Notes: a model not told the origin generated them from the sequence alone. DNA of 64,000 bases from Branchiostoma belcheri (GCF_001625305.1 NW_017803268.1:275889-339888); one strand, 5' to 3'; counted from the stretch's first letter, positions 51,474 through 63,879 are shown. A program made the numbers and translations.

Positions 51474-54400
51474 TCAGGTCACAGATAATGTAGGCAGAAA
51501 GAGGTTAAAAATCAATCTTGGTATAACTAAACTGTAGATAGAGTTAGAGGTTGATAAAAGTCCAATGACCAGCAGGTATGGCCATGGCAGTGGGGCAGGA
51601 TCTCTTTCCAGGTCCCGAATGGTCTCTGCAAAAGATAGAAGTAATATTAATACGAGGATCATATACATGTACTCTCAAGTTAAAAGTGGTGTGTCTTTTT
51701 AGTGAATGACCACAAAAGCTGTATGACTAAATACCTCAACTGACCGCTTCCTGGTCTAATATGAAGTGTACATACTGGTTATGAACCCTTCTTTATGCTC
51801 TGGATACATTGCTTAATATGTTAGAAATAGGAAAAACATGCGTCTTGACATAGTTTCGATGTTAGAAAATTTTTTAAAATCCAGCTCCGAAAGACGATTT
51901 TTTTTGGGATTCAGAGTGCCAGTCCGAGTCATGTTTTTAGGCAAACTCCATTTAAGATTGGCGTATATCACCCCAAATCCACGCTTTTCATCTTTTTCGA
52001 CGACCAGGAATAAGATAAAAAATTGTGTGTTACTAGGAATTTTTTAATTTCTGATTTTAAGTATAGTTTTTGTCAACATCAAGGTGAAAAAACATCATTT
52101 TTCGCACTCAATTGCTCATTTATATTATGATATCAGGTATAAGTTTAAAAACTCGCAAATATTCAGCAGTTACCGTATTCATAATTGCATAGACAATGTA
52201 TCCAGAGCATTAAAAGGCTTCATCACCCATGTATAAGTTGCATATTAGGCTCGGCTGAGGTATTTAGATATACCTGCACAAAAGACCACTCTTGGGGCCT
52301 TCCTTGTCGCACGAATCTGAATTGTTTTGCTTCCGTTGTGTCCAGATTGTGCTCTCATTTATTAAGGTGTCCTCACTGGCTAATTTGGCATTTTAAACTT
52401 TGCATCGTTTTGTCACAAAGAACATTAGAAAGAACTGTAGTTTTACTGAATATTGATACCTGGGTACGAAAGGGTTATGAATATGATTTTATGGACCAAA
52501 TGGATGACGTCATCATATTCTATTGCCCAAACATGTTTATTTTTAAAGTTATAATACCGCACTTAGGTACAAATAACTTGAATAAAAGTATGATTTTCAT
52601 GTGCATAATGGTCAAGGCTACAAATGTACATTTGCACATATCGACATCTACTTATTACCCGTAGTTATTAGAGAATAACAAGCTTTTAATTAGGCTATTA
52701 GGTTATTCTCTAATAACTATGGGTAATAAGTAGATATCAATTTGTGCAAACATACATTTGTAGCCTTGACCATTATGCACATGAAAATCATACTTTTATT
52801 CAAGTTATTTGTACCAAAGTGCTGTTTTATAACTTTAAAGATAATTATATTTGGGGCAATAAAATATGATGACGTCATTCATATGGTCCATAAAATCATG
52901 TTCATAACCCTTTTGTACCCAGGTATCAATATTCAGAAAACGACAGTTCTTTCTAAATTTCTTTGTGACAAAATGATGCAAAGTTTAAAATGCCAAATTA
53001 GCCAATGAGGACACCTTAATCAGAAATTTTATAAATTGAAGTTAACAGTTTTACAGTGTACTTCCATCTTTTAAGTGAATGACCACTTTACGCCTTCCAA
53101 AATATTGGCCTTTTCGCAACAGGGCTAAAATCCTGACTACTACAAACAAGTTCAAATACATGTAGTTGTCTCCTGAATTCCTGAGTTTTCGTGATGTACA
53201 CACTTTCAAAGTAGCGTTTTTGCCAAAATATCATGACATATATTTTGGCAAAAAAAAGTACTTTTAAAGCATTTACAGCACAGAAACTTCGCAGGAATTC
53301 AGGAGACACCTATTTAAACTTCATCATTTGTGGTGGTACATTTTGGCCCAGTTTTGCAAGGGCAAATCATTTGCAGGGTGTTATGCGGTCATTCGTTTAA
53401 AAGATGGAAGTAAAGCTATCAACTTCGATTTATAAAACTTTGGATTGATGAATTCATTTCAAACTGAAGATTAATAAATGGGAGCACAATCTGAACATGG
53501 CCACAGCAAAAAAGTCAGATTAATGCGACAAGGACGGCCCCAGAATGGTCATTTCTGGTCATTTGCTAAAAAGACGCTCCCGTTAAGTTAAAACTATAAG
53601 ATACTGCAGATAGACAGTGAGAGGTTGACACGTTATGTAAAAAAAAAGGTTTCTACTTAGAGATGTAGACCGCGTTTAAATTACGGAAATTCGGGCAGAT
53701 AGTTTTGTGTCTAGGTGAAAATTTGGGCAGGTTTTAAAATAGCTGATACCAGTCCATCATTAAATTGGGTCCCGCAAGCCCTTTTCCGTAGAGCGTAATC
53801 GGCCATTTTAATTTTAGGTAATGCGTTGTAGCCACTTGGAATTTATCGTAAAGCATAATCGAGAAGTTTCCAAATTCAGCATAGAGCGTTGTCTGGACCC
53901 CCCCCCCTTGCAGGCTCCATTGAATCTAGTCTGAAAGAACTTTCCAGCAAACTGTCAGTAGTTTTGTTTTGCTGATTTTTCCCTCATAACGACACTAATT
54001 GGCACCCTCACCTGGTTAATTAATTGGATTAAGTTTTCCCGCCAAAAAACTTAGTATATAGAGCACTCTAACCTTGAACTTGTGCCCCCCTCCCCACTCT
54101 TCCTGCCCACCTCCCACACTTCTTCCACAACTCAGAGTATGTTAGTTACACTGTTCTCTGGACTTCTTCGAACATGTCACCACACTCTGCTACACAAACA
54201 CTTTGTTGATCGAGTGCAGTTTTTCCAACACTTAGACTTTAGAATAATCTCTTGCTCTCCTGGTCGGTCAATTGCACTGGTATACTGATGTGTCGAAGCA
54301 TCAATGTCTCCGAAAAGACATCCCCCGGGGAGTACACTTAGTGCATTGACCGACCAGGAGAGCGAGAGATTATTCTAAAGTCTAAGTGGTGGAAAAACTG

Positions 54401-55360
54401 CACTCGATCAACAAAGTGTTTGTGTAGCAGAGTGTGGGTGACATGTTCGAAGAAGTCCAGAGAACAGTGTAACTAACATACTCTGAGTTGTGGAAGAAGT
54501 GTGGGAGGTGGGCAGGAAGAGTGGGGAGGGGGGCACAAGTTCAAGGTTAGAGTGCTCTATATACTAAGTTTTTTGGCGGGAAAACTTAATCCAATTAATT
54601 AACCAGGTGAGGGTGCCAATTAGTTTTTTTTTTGCGGGAAAATGGACTGAACAAGGAATTAGGGTGGAATTGATACGGAGGTAGTTTTTGGTAGGAGAAT
54701 TTAAGTGTAAAGAAAGATCTAAAGCGACAATTTCGGGGGGCAATTTGGCATTCATACGATACAAAAAGGACAACGTAGAATTAATACGGCCGGCTAAGAT
54801 GCGAAGCTTTTCAGCGGGAGAATTTGAGTGTAAAGGTCCAAAGCAACAATTTTGGGGGGAAATTTGGCATTCATAGATACGAAAAGGATAACAACGTGGA
54901 ATTAATGAGCCCGGCTAAGTTACAAAGTTTTTCAGCGGGAGAATTTGAGTGTAAAAGTCCAAAGTGACAATTTTGGGGGCAATTTGGCATTCATACAATA
55001 CGAAGTGGAATCAACGGGGCCGGCTCTAATACGAAGATTTTCGGTGGAAGAATTTAAGTGTAAAGCTCCAAAGCAACAATTTAGGGGCAATTTGGCATTC
55101 AACCATAGAATATGAAGAATTTTGCAGTGTTGCTTCAGTTAAAATTGACGTCGCTGGCTACGATAAACGTTGAATGGCTCCTCACGAAAAAGAGAAATGC
55201 GAGTGCAAGTGTGTGCATATGGAGTGTTGTCTCGTGTTAATAAAGAAAACATACTCACACCTCCCCATCTTCTTTTACACACGTCAGGTTGAGCTCTGCT
55301 GACAAAAGTCTGGTCCTTCATCCTGCTACAGTCCGGTCTTCGGATCATCCAGAAAGTCAT
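51474..55360 (-). CDS. Tentative 83-aa single-pass membrane protein, 2 coding exons
   Basis: Not recognised. Minus-strand exon 55360-55261 starts with ATG (MTFWMIRRPDCSR), is preceded by a pyrimidine tract ending TTCAAG and is followed by GTGTGAGT. Exon 51625-51474 follows TCTTTTGCAG and runs to a stop. Joined at GGAG|AGACC they give 252 nt including the stop. The second half is hydrophobic (PYLLVIGLL, then SLVIPRLIFNLFLPTL), suggesting a C-terminal membrane anchor. A stronger-looking donor two bases later (GT|GTGAGT) would instead give a soluble end, so the junction is uncertain. The intron is 3.6 kb and full of palindromes. The tandem units at 57.35-58.73 kb and the exon at 59.9 kb may be its leader. 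Confidence 0.35.
52285..53552. mobile_element. Nested palindromic element (1.27 kb)
   Basis: Outer arms (about 52285-52365 and 53473-53552) enclose two inner hairpins. One is about 52366-53019 with ~320-base arms around the loop near 52690. The other is about 53060-53412, with arms starting ACTTCCATCTTTTAAGTGAA. A foldback-type element inside the intron of the tentative minus-strand gene. Confidence 0.8.
53994..54624. mobile_element. 631-bp near-perfect hairpin element
   Basis: Arms of about 285 bases differ at only a few positions, around a ~60-base loop. Each arm carries TTTTCCCGCCAAAA (54034-54047; complement at 54571-54584), a perfect E2F-type site. High arm identity implies a recent origin or gene conversion. 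Confidence 0.85.
54655..55110 (+). repeat. Four tandem ~113-bp units
   Basis: Units carry GAATTTGAGTGTAAAG, AAAGC(G/A)ACAATTT and GGCAATTTGGCATTCA in order. They directly adjoin the 631-bp hairpin, and the first unit runs on from its GGCGGGAAAA-type end. Confidence 0.85.
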
Positions 55361-55679
55361 CTTGAAGACAGAGAAACAAAAGGCAGTGTATTGAAAACAG
55401 CTATTGGGCTTTGAATTAAAGCTGTGTTGGTAAAATCCATAAGTTACAAATGTATGTAATTTTTGTCAACAACATATTGTTTGTCTACACTAGTTTTTTA
55501 CAAAATGAATTGAAGGGCCTGACTTACTTCTTTACTGCATTAAATCATTTAATTTTTTTTGGTTTCCGATATGTTGCAGATACGGTAGAACCGTAAAGAA
55601 GACCTGCGTACATTTGGTAGCGACCATACCTGCTATTGGACACATTTTTCAACCTGTCACTGCAACTGTCTACAGTTTA

Positions 55680-56104
55680 GGCCACACCGACTTAATTTTA
55701 TGGACAACATCCTCTGAAGACCCCCAAACTAGTGCGCGCGGGCGAATACAAAAAAAAATCCGGCCAAAAATAAAAATGCTTCTAAACCACAGGAATACAA
55801 AGCTGGTATTGTGAATTTGCGGCAGTACATAGCGACGTATACGACAAGCCAACACATGCTGGCTTTTTAGGGAATTTATGAATTGGCACTGTACATATGT
55901 ACCTAGTTCTTGAGTCGTGGAGCTTCGGTAGCCTGGGTGCCACCCTCCAGAGTTACCACCGGCTCTGTATTGTCGCTAGCAACCATGGACTACCCAGGCC
56001 TACAGCCAGGCCAAAGCCTCGGAGGACGTGATTTTTTTTTTTTGAGAACAGGCGAAAATCAATGCGCGCGCAGATGTCATCCATAAAATTAAGTCGGTGT
56101 GGCC
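55680..56104. mobile_element. Family C MITE, full-length with TTA duplication
   Basis: Ends GGCCACACCGACTTAATTTT and its inverted copy, TTA on both sides. Contains an internal segment GTAGCCTGGGTGCCACC not seen at that point in the 47201 copy. Confidence 0.8.
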
Positions 56105-56539
56105 TTAGTTATTCTAGCTCTAAAATGACACCTTTTAAATTAGATTACGCCTACATTAGACGGCATGGTGGCCTTGAAAAGGTGTACTTAGGTCCACCTG
56201 TTCCACCATGCCTTCCATGTCCATGTGTATTTGGTGAATTGTGATAAAGAAATTTAAAAAAATTGATATTCTTATATAGAAGACCAGCCTTCATTCGGTA
56301 GCGGCCACACCTGCTATTAGACACTTTTATCAGCATCTTGTACATAATATTGAGCTGGCGTATGAAGGAACTAGCGAGCCCTCACGAAAACAAGTTAACA
56401 ACCAGATCAACCATGAAAATGATTTATTTGGCATATGTGATACATATTAGATTTGCTTTAAGCCTGCTTCAAGCTGGATTGTGAGCAGGATCAAAGCTAA
56501 TCCGGTTGACCTGAACAACTCTACATCAGTGGAAATGGG

Positions 56540-56760
56540 GAGTGGAGGCTCACAAACAACAGAACAGCTAGAATAGCCATGGCCTGGAAACCAGAGGGGA
56601 AACGCCCGAGGGGTAGACTACTACCCTCCGTAGAACTATCCTAAATGATGGGGAAAAACTGGGGTTCGATACACTAGGAGACATGTCTGCTGCGGCCCAA
56701 AACAGAAGTACCTGGAGAATTTCTATCAGAACTACTAGTCGACCGATGCAACAGTAGTTG
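56540..56760 (+). pseudogene. LINE 3' end fragment
   Basis: Conceptual reading shows WKPEGKRPRGR followed, after a frameshift, by LNDGEKLGFDTLGDMSAAAQ and NRSTWR. This is the C-terminal signature of many LINE ORF2 proteins (W.P.GKR.RGRP...A.DR..WR). Broken remnant. Confidence 0.75.
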
Positions 56761-57065
56761 CGGGAGGATCTAAGGTCTAAGGGAAATGGGGTCTATCAAC
56801 CAAGACACTGGCTATCTGTGTCCAACAGAAACCTCAAAAAGCCGTACAGCCGTGGCACTCAAAATGAAATGGTTGCCAATCCACGCAGCTTTCCGAATCA
56901 CATTGTACCATGATGTCAACTAAACCTTCCTACTTATCCAGAATCTACGTCTTTGTAGGCCTCTTTGTCGTTTCCAGAACCAAATACACTAAGGGGCCAA
57001 GGGTGATGACATCACATGAATTGTTGTCTTGCTTTCATATGACACAGAATTTTGTTTCACTGTTA

Positions 57066-57165
57066 GGCCACAGCAAGTAAATTTTATGGATGACATCCTC
57101 TGCAGACTCCAAATCTAATGTGAGCAGGCGAAAAAAAAACCAAGGCGGGCCAAAAAAAAAGATTC
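57066..57165. mobile_element. Family B MITE, left-end fragment
   Basis: GGCCACAGCAAGTAAATTTT after TTA, with CATCCTCTGCAGACTCC matching the 15222 copy; the right end is missing. Confidence 0.65.
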
Positions 57166-57349
57166 CTGGTCAGTATATATTGGAGCATTCACCTTTAGTA
57201 AGAACTAGACTAAGGATATTTATATACTGCCTACAAAACAACTGTTTTTTTCACTGGGGAACGTTACATAAACATTGTAAAAAGCCAGACTTCCTGATGA
57301 TCTTGAAAGAAACAAGTATAAGGTAAACTGCTTTGTAAGTTGAAAAGCA

Positions 57350-58735
57350 TTGTCTCACCTGTAAAATCTCTTCATTCCACCAATCTTCAAGTCAACCAGT
57401 CTTCTCAGCCCTCATCTGGTCTGGTTTCAACAGGAGTCACTGGTCATCACAGGTTTCTCCCAGTCAGGACAGGAATATCAGGATAGCTGACACTCAGGAC
57501 ACACCTACCGATATGAACAGATGGTTATTGTGATGCAACACTGAATGACCATTAAAGATAGACTAAGTGATAAAATTGCACAATTGGGCAATCCCTTTCG
57601 TTCAATAGATGTACAAAATCCTAGGCTCTAGAAAGTTGTTATCTATTGCAACATGCCTCAGAGTTGTCACATGCCTTAGAAAAATATAACTTGTAAATTG
57701 ATGACCATTGTCTCACCTGTACAAACTCACTGTCTTCAGGTCATCTGATTTGCTGGTCTGGACTGAAGTTGCCGGTCACCAAGTTTCTCAGAACACGAAC
57801 ATCTGGTCTTGTCAGTTTTAGAATCATCACTGCAGTCAACTGCATCAGTCAGCAGTCACCTAGCTACATAGACATTAAAAAGTTACATGCTTGTCTCAAT
57901 TAACACCAAGAAAACTACTACTGGTACAATTTACAATTTAGTTTTCAAGTTCTCAACGATATTCCTCTTGGGTCTTCAAAACACAGGAATCACCGTCACT
58001 GCTGCATCAGTCAGCATGCTCACCTAACAATAGAAACATAAGTTACACACTTGTAATACAGTACTAAGTAAATGGTAGGCAAAATGCAGAATTTTTCTCA
58101 CCTGATATTCCTCTTGGGTCTTCAAGTCACCTGGTCTGGTCTAATCCACTGTTGTCAGGTTCAGACAGGAGTCCCCACTACTCCATCAGTCAGCAACCAT
58201 CTAACTATACAGACATTACAAGTTACATGCTTGTCTAAAATAATACCAAGTAAATGGTAGGTAAAATCCAAAATTGGGATTTTTCTCACCTGATATTCCT
58301 CTCGAGTCTTCAAATCATCTGGTCTGGACCAATCTGTCTTTGTCAGGTTCAGACAGGAGTCCCCACTACTGCATCAGTCAGCAGCCACCTAACTATACAA
58401 ACATTAGAAGTTACACACTTGTCTCAAATACCACCAAGTAAACAGTAAGTAAAATGCAGAATTCAGATTTTTCTCACCTGGTATTCATCTGATCCCCAGG
58501 TCTGCTCTGGTCCAATCTTCTCTTGTCAGGTTCAGTCAGCAGCCACCTAACTATACAGACATTAGTTGTTAGTTACTTGTTACACACTTGTCTCAGATAA
58601 CATGAAGTAAATAGTAGGTTGAATGCAGAATTCAGATTTTTCTCACCTGATAGTGATCTAGGGTATTCACATCATCCAAGCACCTGCACAGGTTGCTGAC
58701 CCTCAGAGCACAGTTCACTACAGGATTCTATGAAA
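57350..58735 (-). repeat. Tandem array of exon-like units with repeated GTGAG donors
   Basis: About seven diverged units (spacing roughly 140-360 bp) are repeated. On the minus strand most end in a ..TATCAG or ..ACAG|GTGAGA donor; last exon bases are about 58647, 58478, 58290, 58101, 57717 and 57359, and the unit near 57960 has a mutated donor. The most distal unit (58727-58647) has a good acceptor (TTTTCATAG) and is open for 27 codons (..RCLDDVNTLDHYQ). The 58290 unit is open with a similar end (..RPDDLKTREEYQ); the 58101 unit has a stop. Best read as duplicated leader exons, or as decayed coding exons, of a minus-strand gene. Confidence 0.6.
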
Positions 58736-58865
58736 AGAACAAATGTAAGATGTTATCAGCTTGCCATATATTTCAGAAACTTCCATTAATATAATAACAC
58801 TGAACAAATCTTACCAACTATAGATTTAGACTTAGTCGAAGCAACCTTATCTAATGCATTTTTTG

Positions 58866-59190
58866 ACAACAGGTGCCCTAAATAATTGGGTGCACAAAAA
58901 AATTCTTGTGTGACCATATAATGAAATAAGTAGAATAGCAGCAAAAACTAAGTTTCATTTCTAAAGAAAAGTACTACAAGTCAACAATAATTTTTAATTA
59001 TTATTATTTATCTGACACTTAGAGGTTAACAATATGCTGTATACAATTATACATTTAACATCTTAACATACCAAAATCTAAGAAAATATTTGGGTGCACT
59101 GGTGCACCCACAGAAAAAAATTGGGTGCACAGCTCCAAATCTGGGTGCACTAAGGTGCACATGCACCCAGTATTTCGAGCCCTGCAAATG
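58866..59190. repeat. Dispersed repeat with GGGTGCACC words
   Basis: Same family and orientation as 17235-17545 (shares TTTCATTTCTAAAGAAAAGT and TTGGGTGCACAGCTCCAAAT). Confidence 0.65.
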
Positions 59191-59885
59191 ATACCAAATA
59201 CATAACAAATACGCCGCAAACATGGCGGTCACAGTTGCGTACAATTAAATAATAAAAAGAAAGTACTTGTACACTAGCTATACATCCTATAACTTATAGT
59301 ACAAGTATAAATGATACAAAAAGTACCAAGATTGCATAGTTCACCCTCAATACCAAATCAGTGCAACCACATCACAATTATATACCAAAAACAGAATGAT
59401 ACAATTTGGCAATAAAAATTATTAAGTATAAAATCCAGTAAAACTATTTTCACTTGAGCACAGGTTTAATTTTGGGTGCTCAGAAGTGAATAATGTATGC
59501 TCATTTATTTTTACGCGACGTTTTTGGCGGGAACGTTGAGTGGGTTTAATTATGCACACGTGCGGTACGTTCCAAAAGGTGGAAATTTCCACGAAAACAA
59601 AACGTGTTTGTAACCGTTTTTAGCTGCAAAATTTGCTCCTAGCTTTCTTCAATGCCGCTCAACACGGAAGAAATATAGTCAGTGTTCCCCAAAACCATGA
59701 TAGCAAAAAAAAACCTTTCTATTCAAGAAATACTCAAGACAATGCATTGTGTACGGGAACAGCGTTCCACGAAACGCAAATTTCTACGGAATATAACGGT
59801 TAACATAACAAATTATAACGTGGTCTGTTGCTACAGGCTTGTTGGAAGTACAATTCAAGGAGATACTGGTAGTTTGTTGCCTTAC

Positions 59886-59960
59886 CTCGCAAGAATGAGT
59901 CTTCTCAGCACTACCATGTGCTCCACGCCGCCATGACAGTCGCCATTTCTTCTCCAAACT
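59886..59960 (-). other. Candidate first exon/promoter of the minus-strand gene
   Basis: Minus-strand sequence contains ATGGCGACTGTCATGGCGGC, a YY1-like start-region motif, followed by a donor GCGAG|GTAAGG (last exon base 59886). Both short frames starting here stop quickly, so the exon would be a leader with a small upstream frame. A match to an E2F site (TTTTGGCGGGAA) lies about 360 bases downstream. Confidence 0.35.
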
Positions 59961-61725
59961 TTTCCCTGTCAGGAAATGCGAAATTTCTCCCTCAAACATC
60001 CAAAGAACGGCATAAATCCGACCTGGAAACGTTCAGACGATATACTGTACACTTGAGACGGATAATATGCGGACAGAAAGCCGAAAATTTACCCAAAACG
60101 TTGGAGAGAATTCGCGCACTACACGCCACACGACAACGTGTCACACAGCTGCTGCAGCTGGTAGAATGGACTGTACCATATGTGCTAATTACCTAGGGGT
60201 GCGAACGAAATTAATAATTATTTTTCTTGATAATTAACCATCACCGTTCCGCCACCAATCAAAAGTGATTATTCACGCCGCACATTTTTTGGCTTGTTTT
60301 CTGTGCCGAACTTAACGATCAGGATACCTTCTGCCACTGCAAGTGTTTATATCCCCGAACTTGTAGATGCCCCCCCCCCCCATTTGTTAAGTGGGAGAGG
60401 CCCCAAGGGTGGACCTTTCCTTGGTGCTGAACTCACCATCAGTTCCATGTATTAAGTATTGTAGTTGTGGTCTCAATACTGTACTAGACGTTTTGCTTAG
60501 CACAACAGAACACCACTGGAAAAGCGAGGAATTGATGTGGTTTGGTACATATATACAGTATACAGTACATAGAAGATCTTTATTTATAGAAGTAACACTA
60601 ACAAAAACAAGGAGAAGTCGTAGACATCATCCCTCCATGAAATAGCTTGTTATTTTGTAATCTTTTGGTGTATTTCAATAGAGATATTATGAGTCAAACT
60701 GTTATAGAGTTTGCGAATATACTACTGGGGATGGTACCCAGGCTACATTTGCCTGTACATGTAGGTCAATGACCAGACAAATGACCTGCAGACCAGACAA
60801 ACAAGATTTATTTTCCTGCAGACTCTATAGGGGTAAAAATAGATAGGGCTGCCTGGGTCTGACCTACCAGCTGGAGGTATAAACAAAAACACTCTGTCCC
60901 AACTTTTGGGTCAAACAGACCATCCTATTATGAAGTAGGGGTGAAAAAGTGAAAATCCTTTTAAATCAAGCAATAAAAATATGCGACAACCTGCTAATGC
61001 ACTCCAAAACACAAAGAGACTCAACAACTACCCACATACCAAAAATCATACCAAACCATCCCCTAGATTTTCCAAACATTCAACACAAAAAGTCCAACAT
61101 TAAACATTTTGTAAATATCAAACGCAAACAGCTAGGGGACCCAAATTTAAACCACTAAACCATGGTAATAACAACTACATGCTACCTTAATATCGCACAA
61201 ACAGTCCATAACGCGAAAACAACAGAATAAAAAATTAAACTGCAGTACCAAGGTCAATCACCAGGGGCTCAAAGTCAACCTACACAATCTCCAAGGCCCC
61301 ATCCATCAATCTGCCAAATATCGTACAGTTCCTTCTCACCGATCTTCAGATATCAGACCAAACATGAAACGGAGTAAAAACAGTACCCCCATTTTCATGG
61401 AGGGTAACTAGTAGACAAGTGTCTCTGGTAGGGGCTAGTAACGGTGTAGCAGTGCATTTCATAGTTCCCAGTTTTGATACCAGGTGTGTGAATTTTCCTC
61501 GAATTGTCAAAACTTCTTCCCCAGCACAAGAGCTACCTACCAACCAAATTTCGTCACCCTAGCATGTTTAGATCATGAGATATCAAAACCGGAAGTTCAG
61601 CTGCAGTACCATAACAAGCCGCTAGGGGGTCCAAAATCTAATCATTTTCAAGTCTCATCAAGACCTACCCACCCACCAAGTATCAAGACAATCCATCAAG
61701 GCCTTCTCAAGTTATCATGTTTACA

Positions 61726-61770
61726 GTCACACACACGCGCGCGCGCGCGCGCACGCACACACACACACGT
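61726..61770 (+). repeat. (CA)n/(CG)n microsatellite
   Basis: Alternating purine-pyrimidine tract, including a run of CG dinucleotides that could adopt Z-DNA. Confidence 0.95.
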
Positions 61771-61942
61771 TAGCTATGTGTGAATAATGATTCAAATCCT
61801 GCAATAGGGTACATTTCAATGTTCTTTTTCCCACTGAAGTAAGAGGTAAACACCCACACACGAAAAAAGGTAAAAAAATAGTCGAAATTGGTCCTTTTTG
61901 AGCTGTTTACACAGTGTTCCATTGGGAGCAAGTTACGTCAAT

Positions 61943-61997
61943 CACACACACACGCACGCACTTACGCACGCACACACACACACACGCACACACACAC

Positions 61998-62045
<48 letters not shown>
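61943..62045 (+). repeat. (CA)n(GA)n compound microsatellite
   Basis: CA-rich tract followed by about 22 GA dinucleotides. Confidence 0.95.
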
Positions 62046-62046
<1 letters not shown>

Positions 62047-63149
62047 ACCTCAATACCTATCTAGAGTTTTTATCACACACTTTTAATTATAAATAGTAAC
62101 TACTTAATGTTTAACCAGTGGTGGTTTGAATTTCGCCTTAATCACTGCACGAAGTCCTATCTTTAAGCACATATGCTTTAAGTCTTGCTTAAAGAATGGA
62201 TTTTTGCAGTGGTTGTTGTTGAAGGTTATCACTTGTCTCTGACGAACCCCTGCCCTGTATTGAGTACTACCCCGACCCTAGATAACTAGGTTACCGAGCC
62301 ATGACGTTTGTTTACTCACTGGAGTAAGCCGTTGAAGAACTCGTTAAACATTAAACAAGTTTTACACACAGGTAGGTAAAACCCACGCGTTGCAGTGAAC
62401 TATGACACGCTAGTTCAAACACCGTGCTAGGTACGGCGGTTATAACGGTCTTTACGTACCTCACCCCCCTCCCCACTTCTGCAACAAGTTGGATCCTCTG
62501 AGACCAAAAGAAACGCTGACGAACGTACAAAACAAGATGCTACGGGTCTAGAAACATCTACGGCGACGTTTGGACAACATGCAGGGTTCGTTAGGGTAGG
62601 TTGGTTCTGTATAAGGCTGGTTAAATACGGCAGACATGATCGAGGACTTGGGGCCTTTTGTATTTTGGAGTGGCGGTGAAGTATAGGGCAAACTGAGGTT
62701 TTCAAGTCACTGCACATGACTGTGGGTGTCTGACCCGATGTCAATATCGAGGAAATATTATTTTAGCACATAAATTTTGTTGTTCTTGATGCTAATGTGT
62801 ACGTAGAGTATGTGTAAGAACTGAATGGTATGGTTTTGCTACGGAATTCCAACGTAACATTGTCAGTATATTGCAAAAGACTTAGAAGTACACAGGACCT
62901 GAATTCGTATCTAGAAGAGAAAACGATAAAAGAAACGATTCAGAGGCACCATTGCCAAGTGCCGTTGAAGTATATGGCAGCATACTATCTGCACAAATTC
63001 TGTGTTTTATAACTTCTTGGTTCAATCAATATATGATTCATTGGTCGACGGAATTGTGCCTTTGGCCATTTTGTGTTTCTATATTTGAGCTATTGATCGT
63101 ATAAATTTTTGTCTACATTCATGTGCGTTTCACGTTTATTCGAGTAGAT

Positions 63150-63170
63150 ACTATATATATATATATATAT
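63150..63170 (+). repeat. (AT)n microsatellite
   Basis: Short alternating AT tract. Confidence 0.9.
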
Positions 63171-63879
63171 GCTCCTCAGTAGAAAGTAGATTACGTCATT
63201 AGGGCTATAATTGGCTTTTTATGGTATACTAGCTCGTTAAGTTAGTAAGACGGTGACCTAGCGGACGTTAACCGGTTCAGTCCACTTTAAGATGTTCACC
63301 ATTCATAAATTACCTCACGTTTGACGTTACTGTATTCTTTACACCATGAATGTAGCCTTAACAGGTGTCAGACGTTTCAGACAATGCTATCTTAAACTTC
63401 TGAGAATCCATACCTTTGATTTTGTATTACGTAACGTTCTATTTGGATGTCTTACCTTCCTACACGTAGCTTCAACATTTTTACAGCAAAATTTAATGAC
63501 AAGGCATGGTGACGGCACACTCAAGTTTTAAACTTATTTTCATGCCGCCGCCAACGCAGAGGATCTAGGACAATGCATAAACTATAAACAAACATAAATG
63601 TACATAAATAATCAAATGGTAAACATCTCAACATCTTTAGGCGTACAAAACATACAAAAAGAGCTATACCATCTTAGTACGAGTACTAGTATTTTGTCCT
63701 CTTTCATTTGTTTCATATGCTGCCGCCAACGCAAAGGATAATACATAAAATGTAAACAAGCTTTGTAAATATACATTGATTATCAAATGATAAACATCTT
63801 AACATATTTAGGCATGCAAAAAAATACAAAAATAGCTATACTAACTTAGTATTTTGTCCTTGCTTCAATTTTTGTGCAG

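Larger units (their letters stand above)
59190..63870. other. Mostly repeats, no gene recognised except the 59.9-kb leader candidate
   Basis: Contains the 60330-60450 repeat copy, an inverted copy of the dispersed repeat at about 60900-61740, CA/CG and GA microsatellites, and AT-rich sequence. Near 63500-63750 words such as TGCCGCCGCCAACGCAGAGG resemble the tail of the SINEs at 24 kb. Confidence 0.45.

Noticed and set aside
52185-53008. Two open frames (159 and 88 aa)
   Set aside because: They lie in the two arms of a palindromic element and are AT-rich without motifs.
58072-58448. Two similar 62-64-aa plus-strand frames
   Set aside because: Their similarity comes from the tandem array, whose splice-like signals are on the minus strand.
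59918-60196. 92-aa plus-strand frame
   Set aside because: It has a plausible composition but no recognisable domain, and the same stretch looks like a minus-strand leader/promoter; kept out of the gene list.
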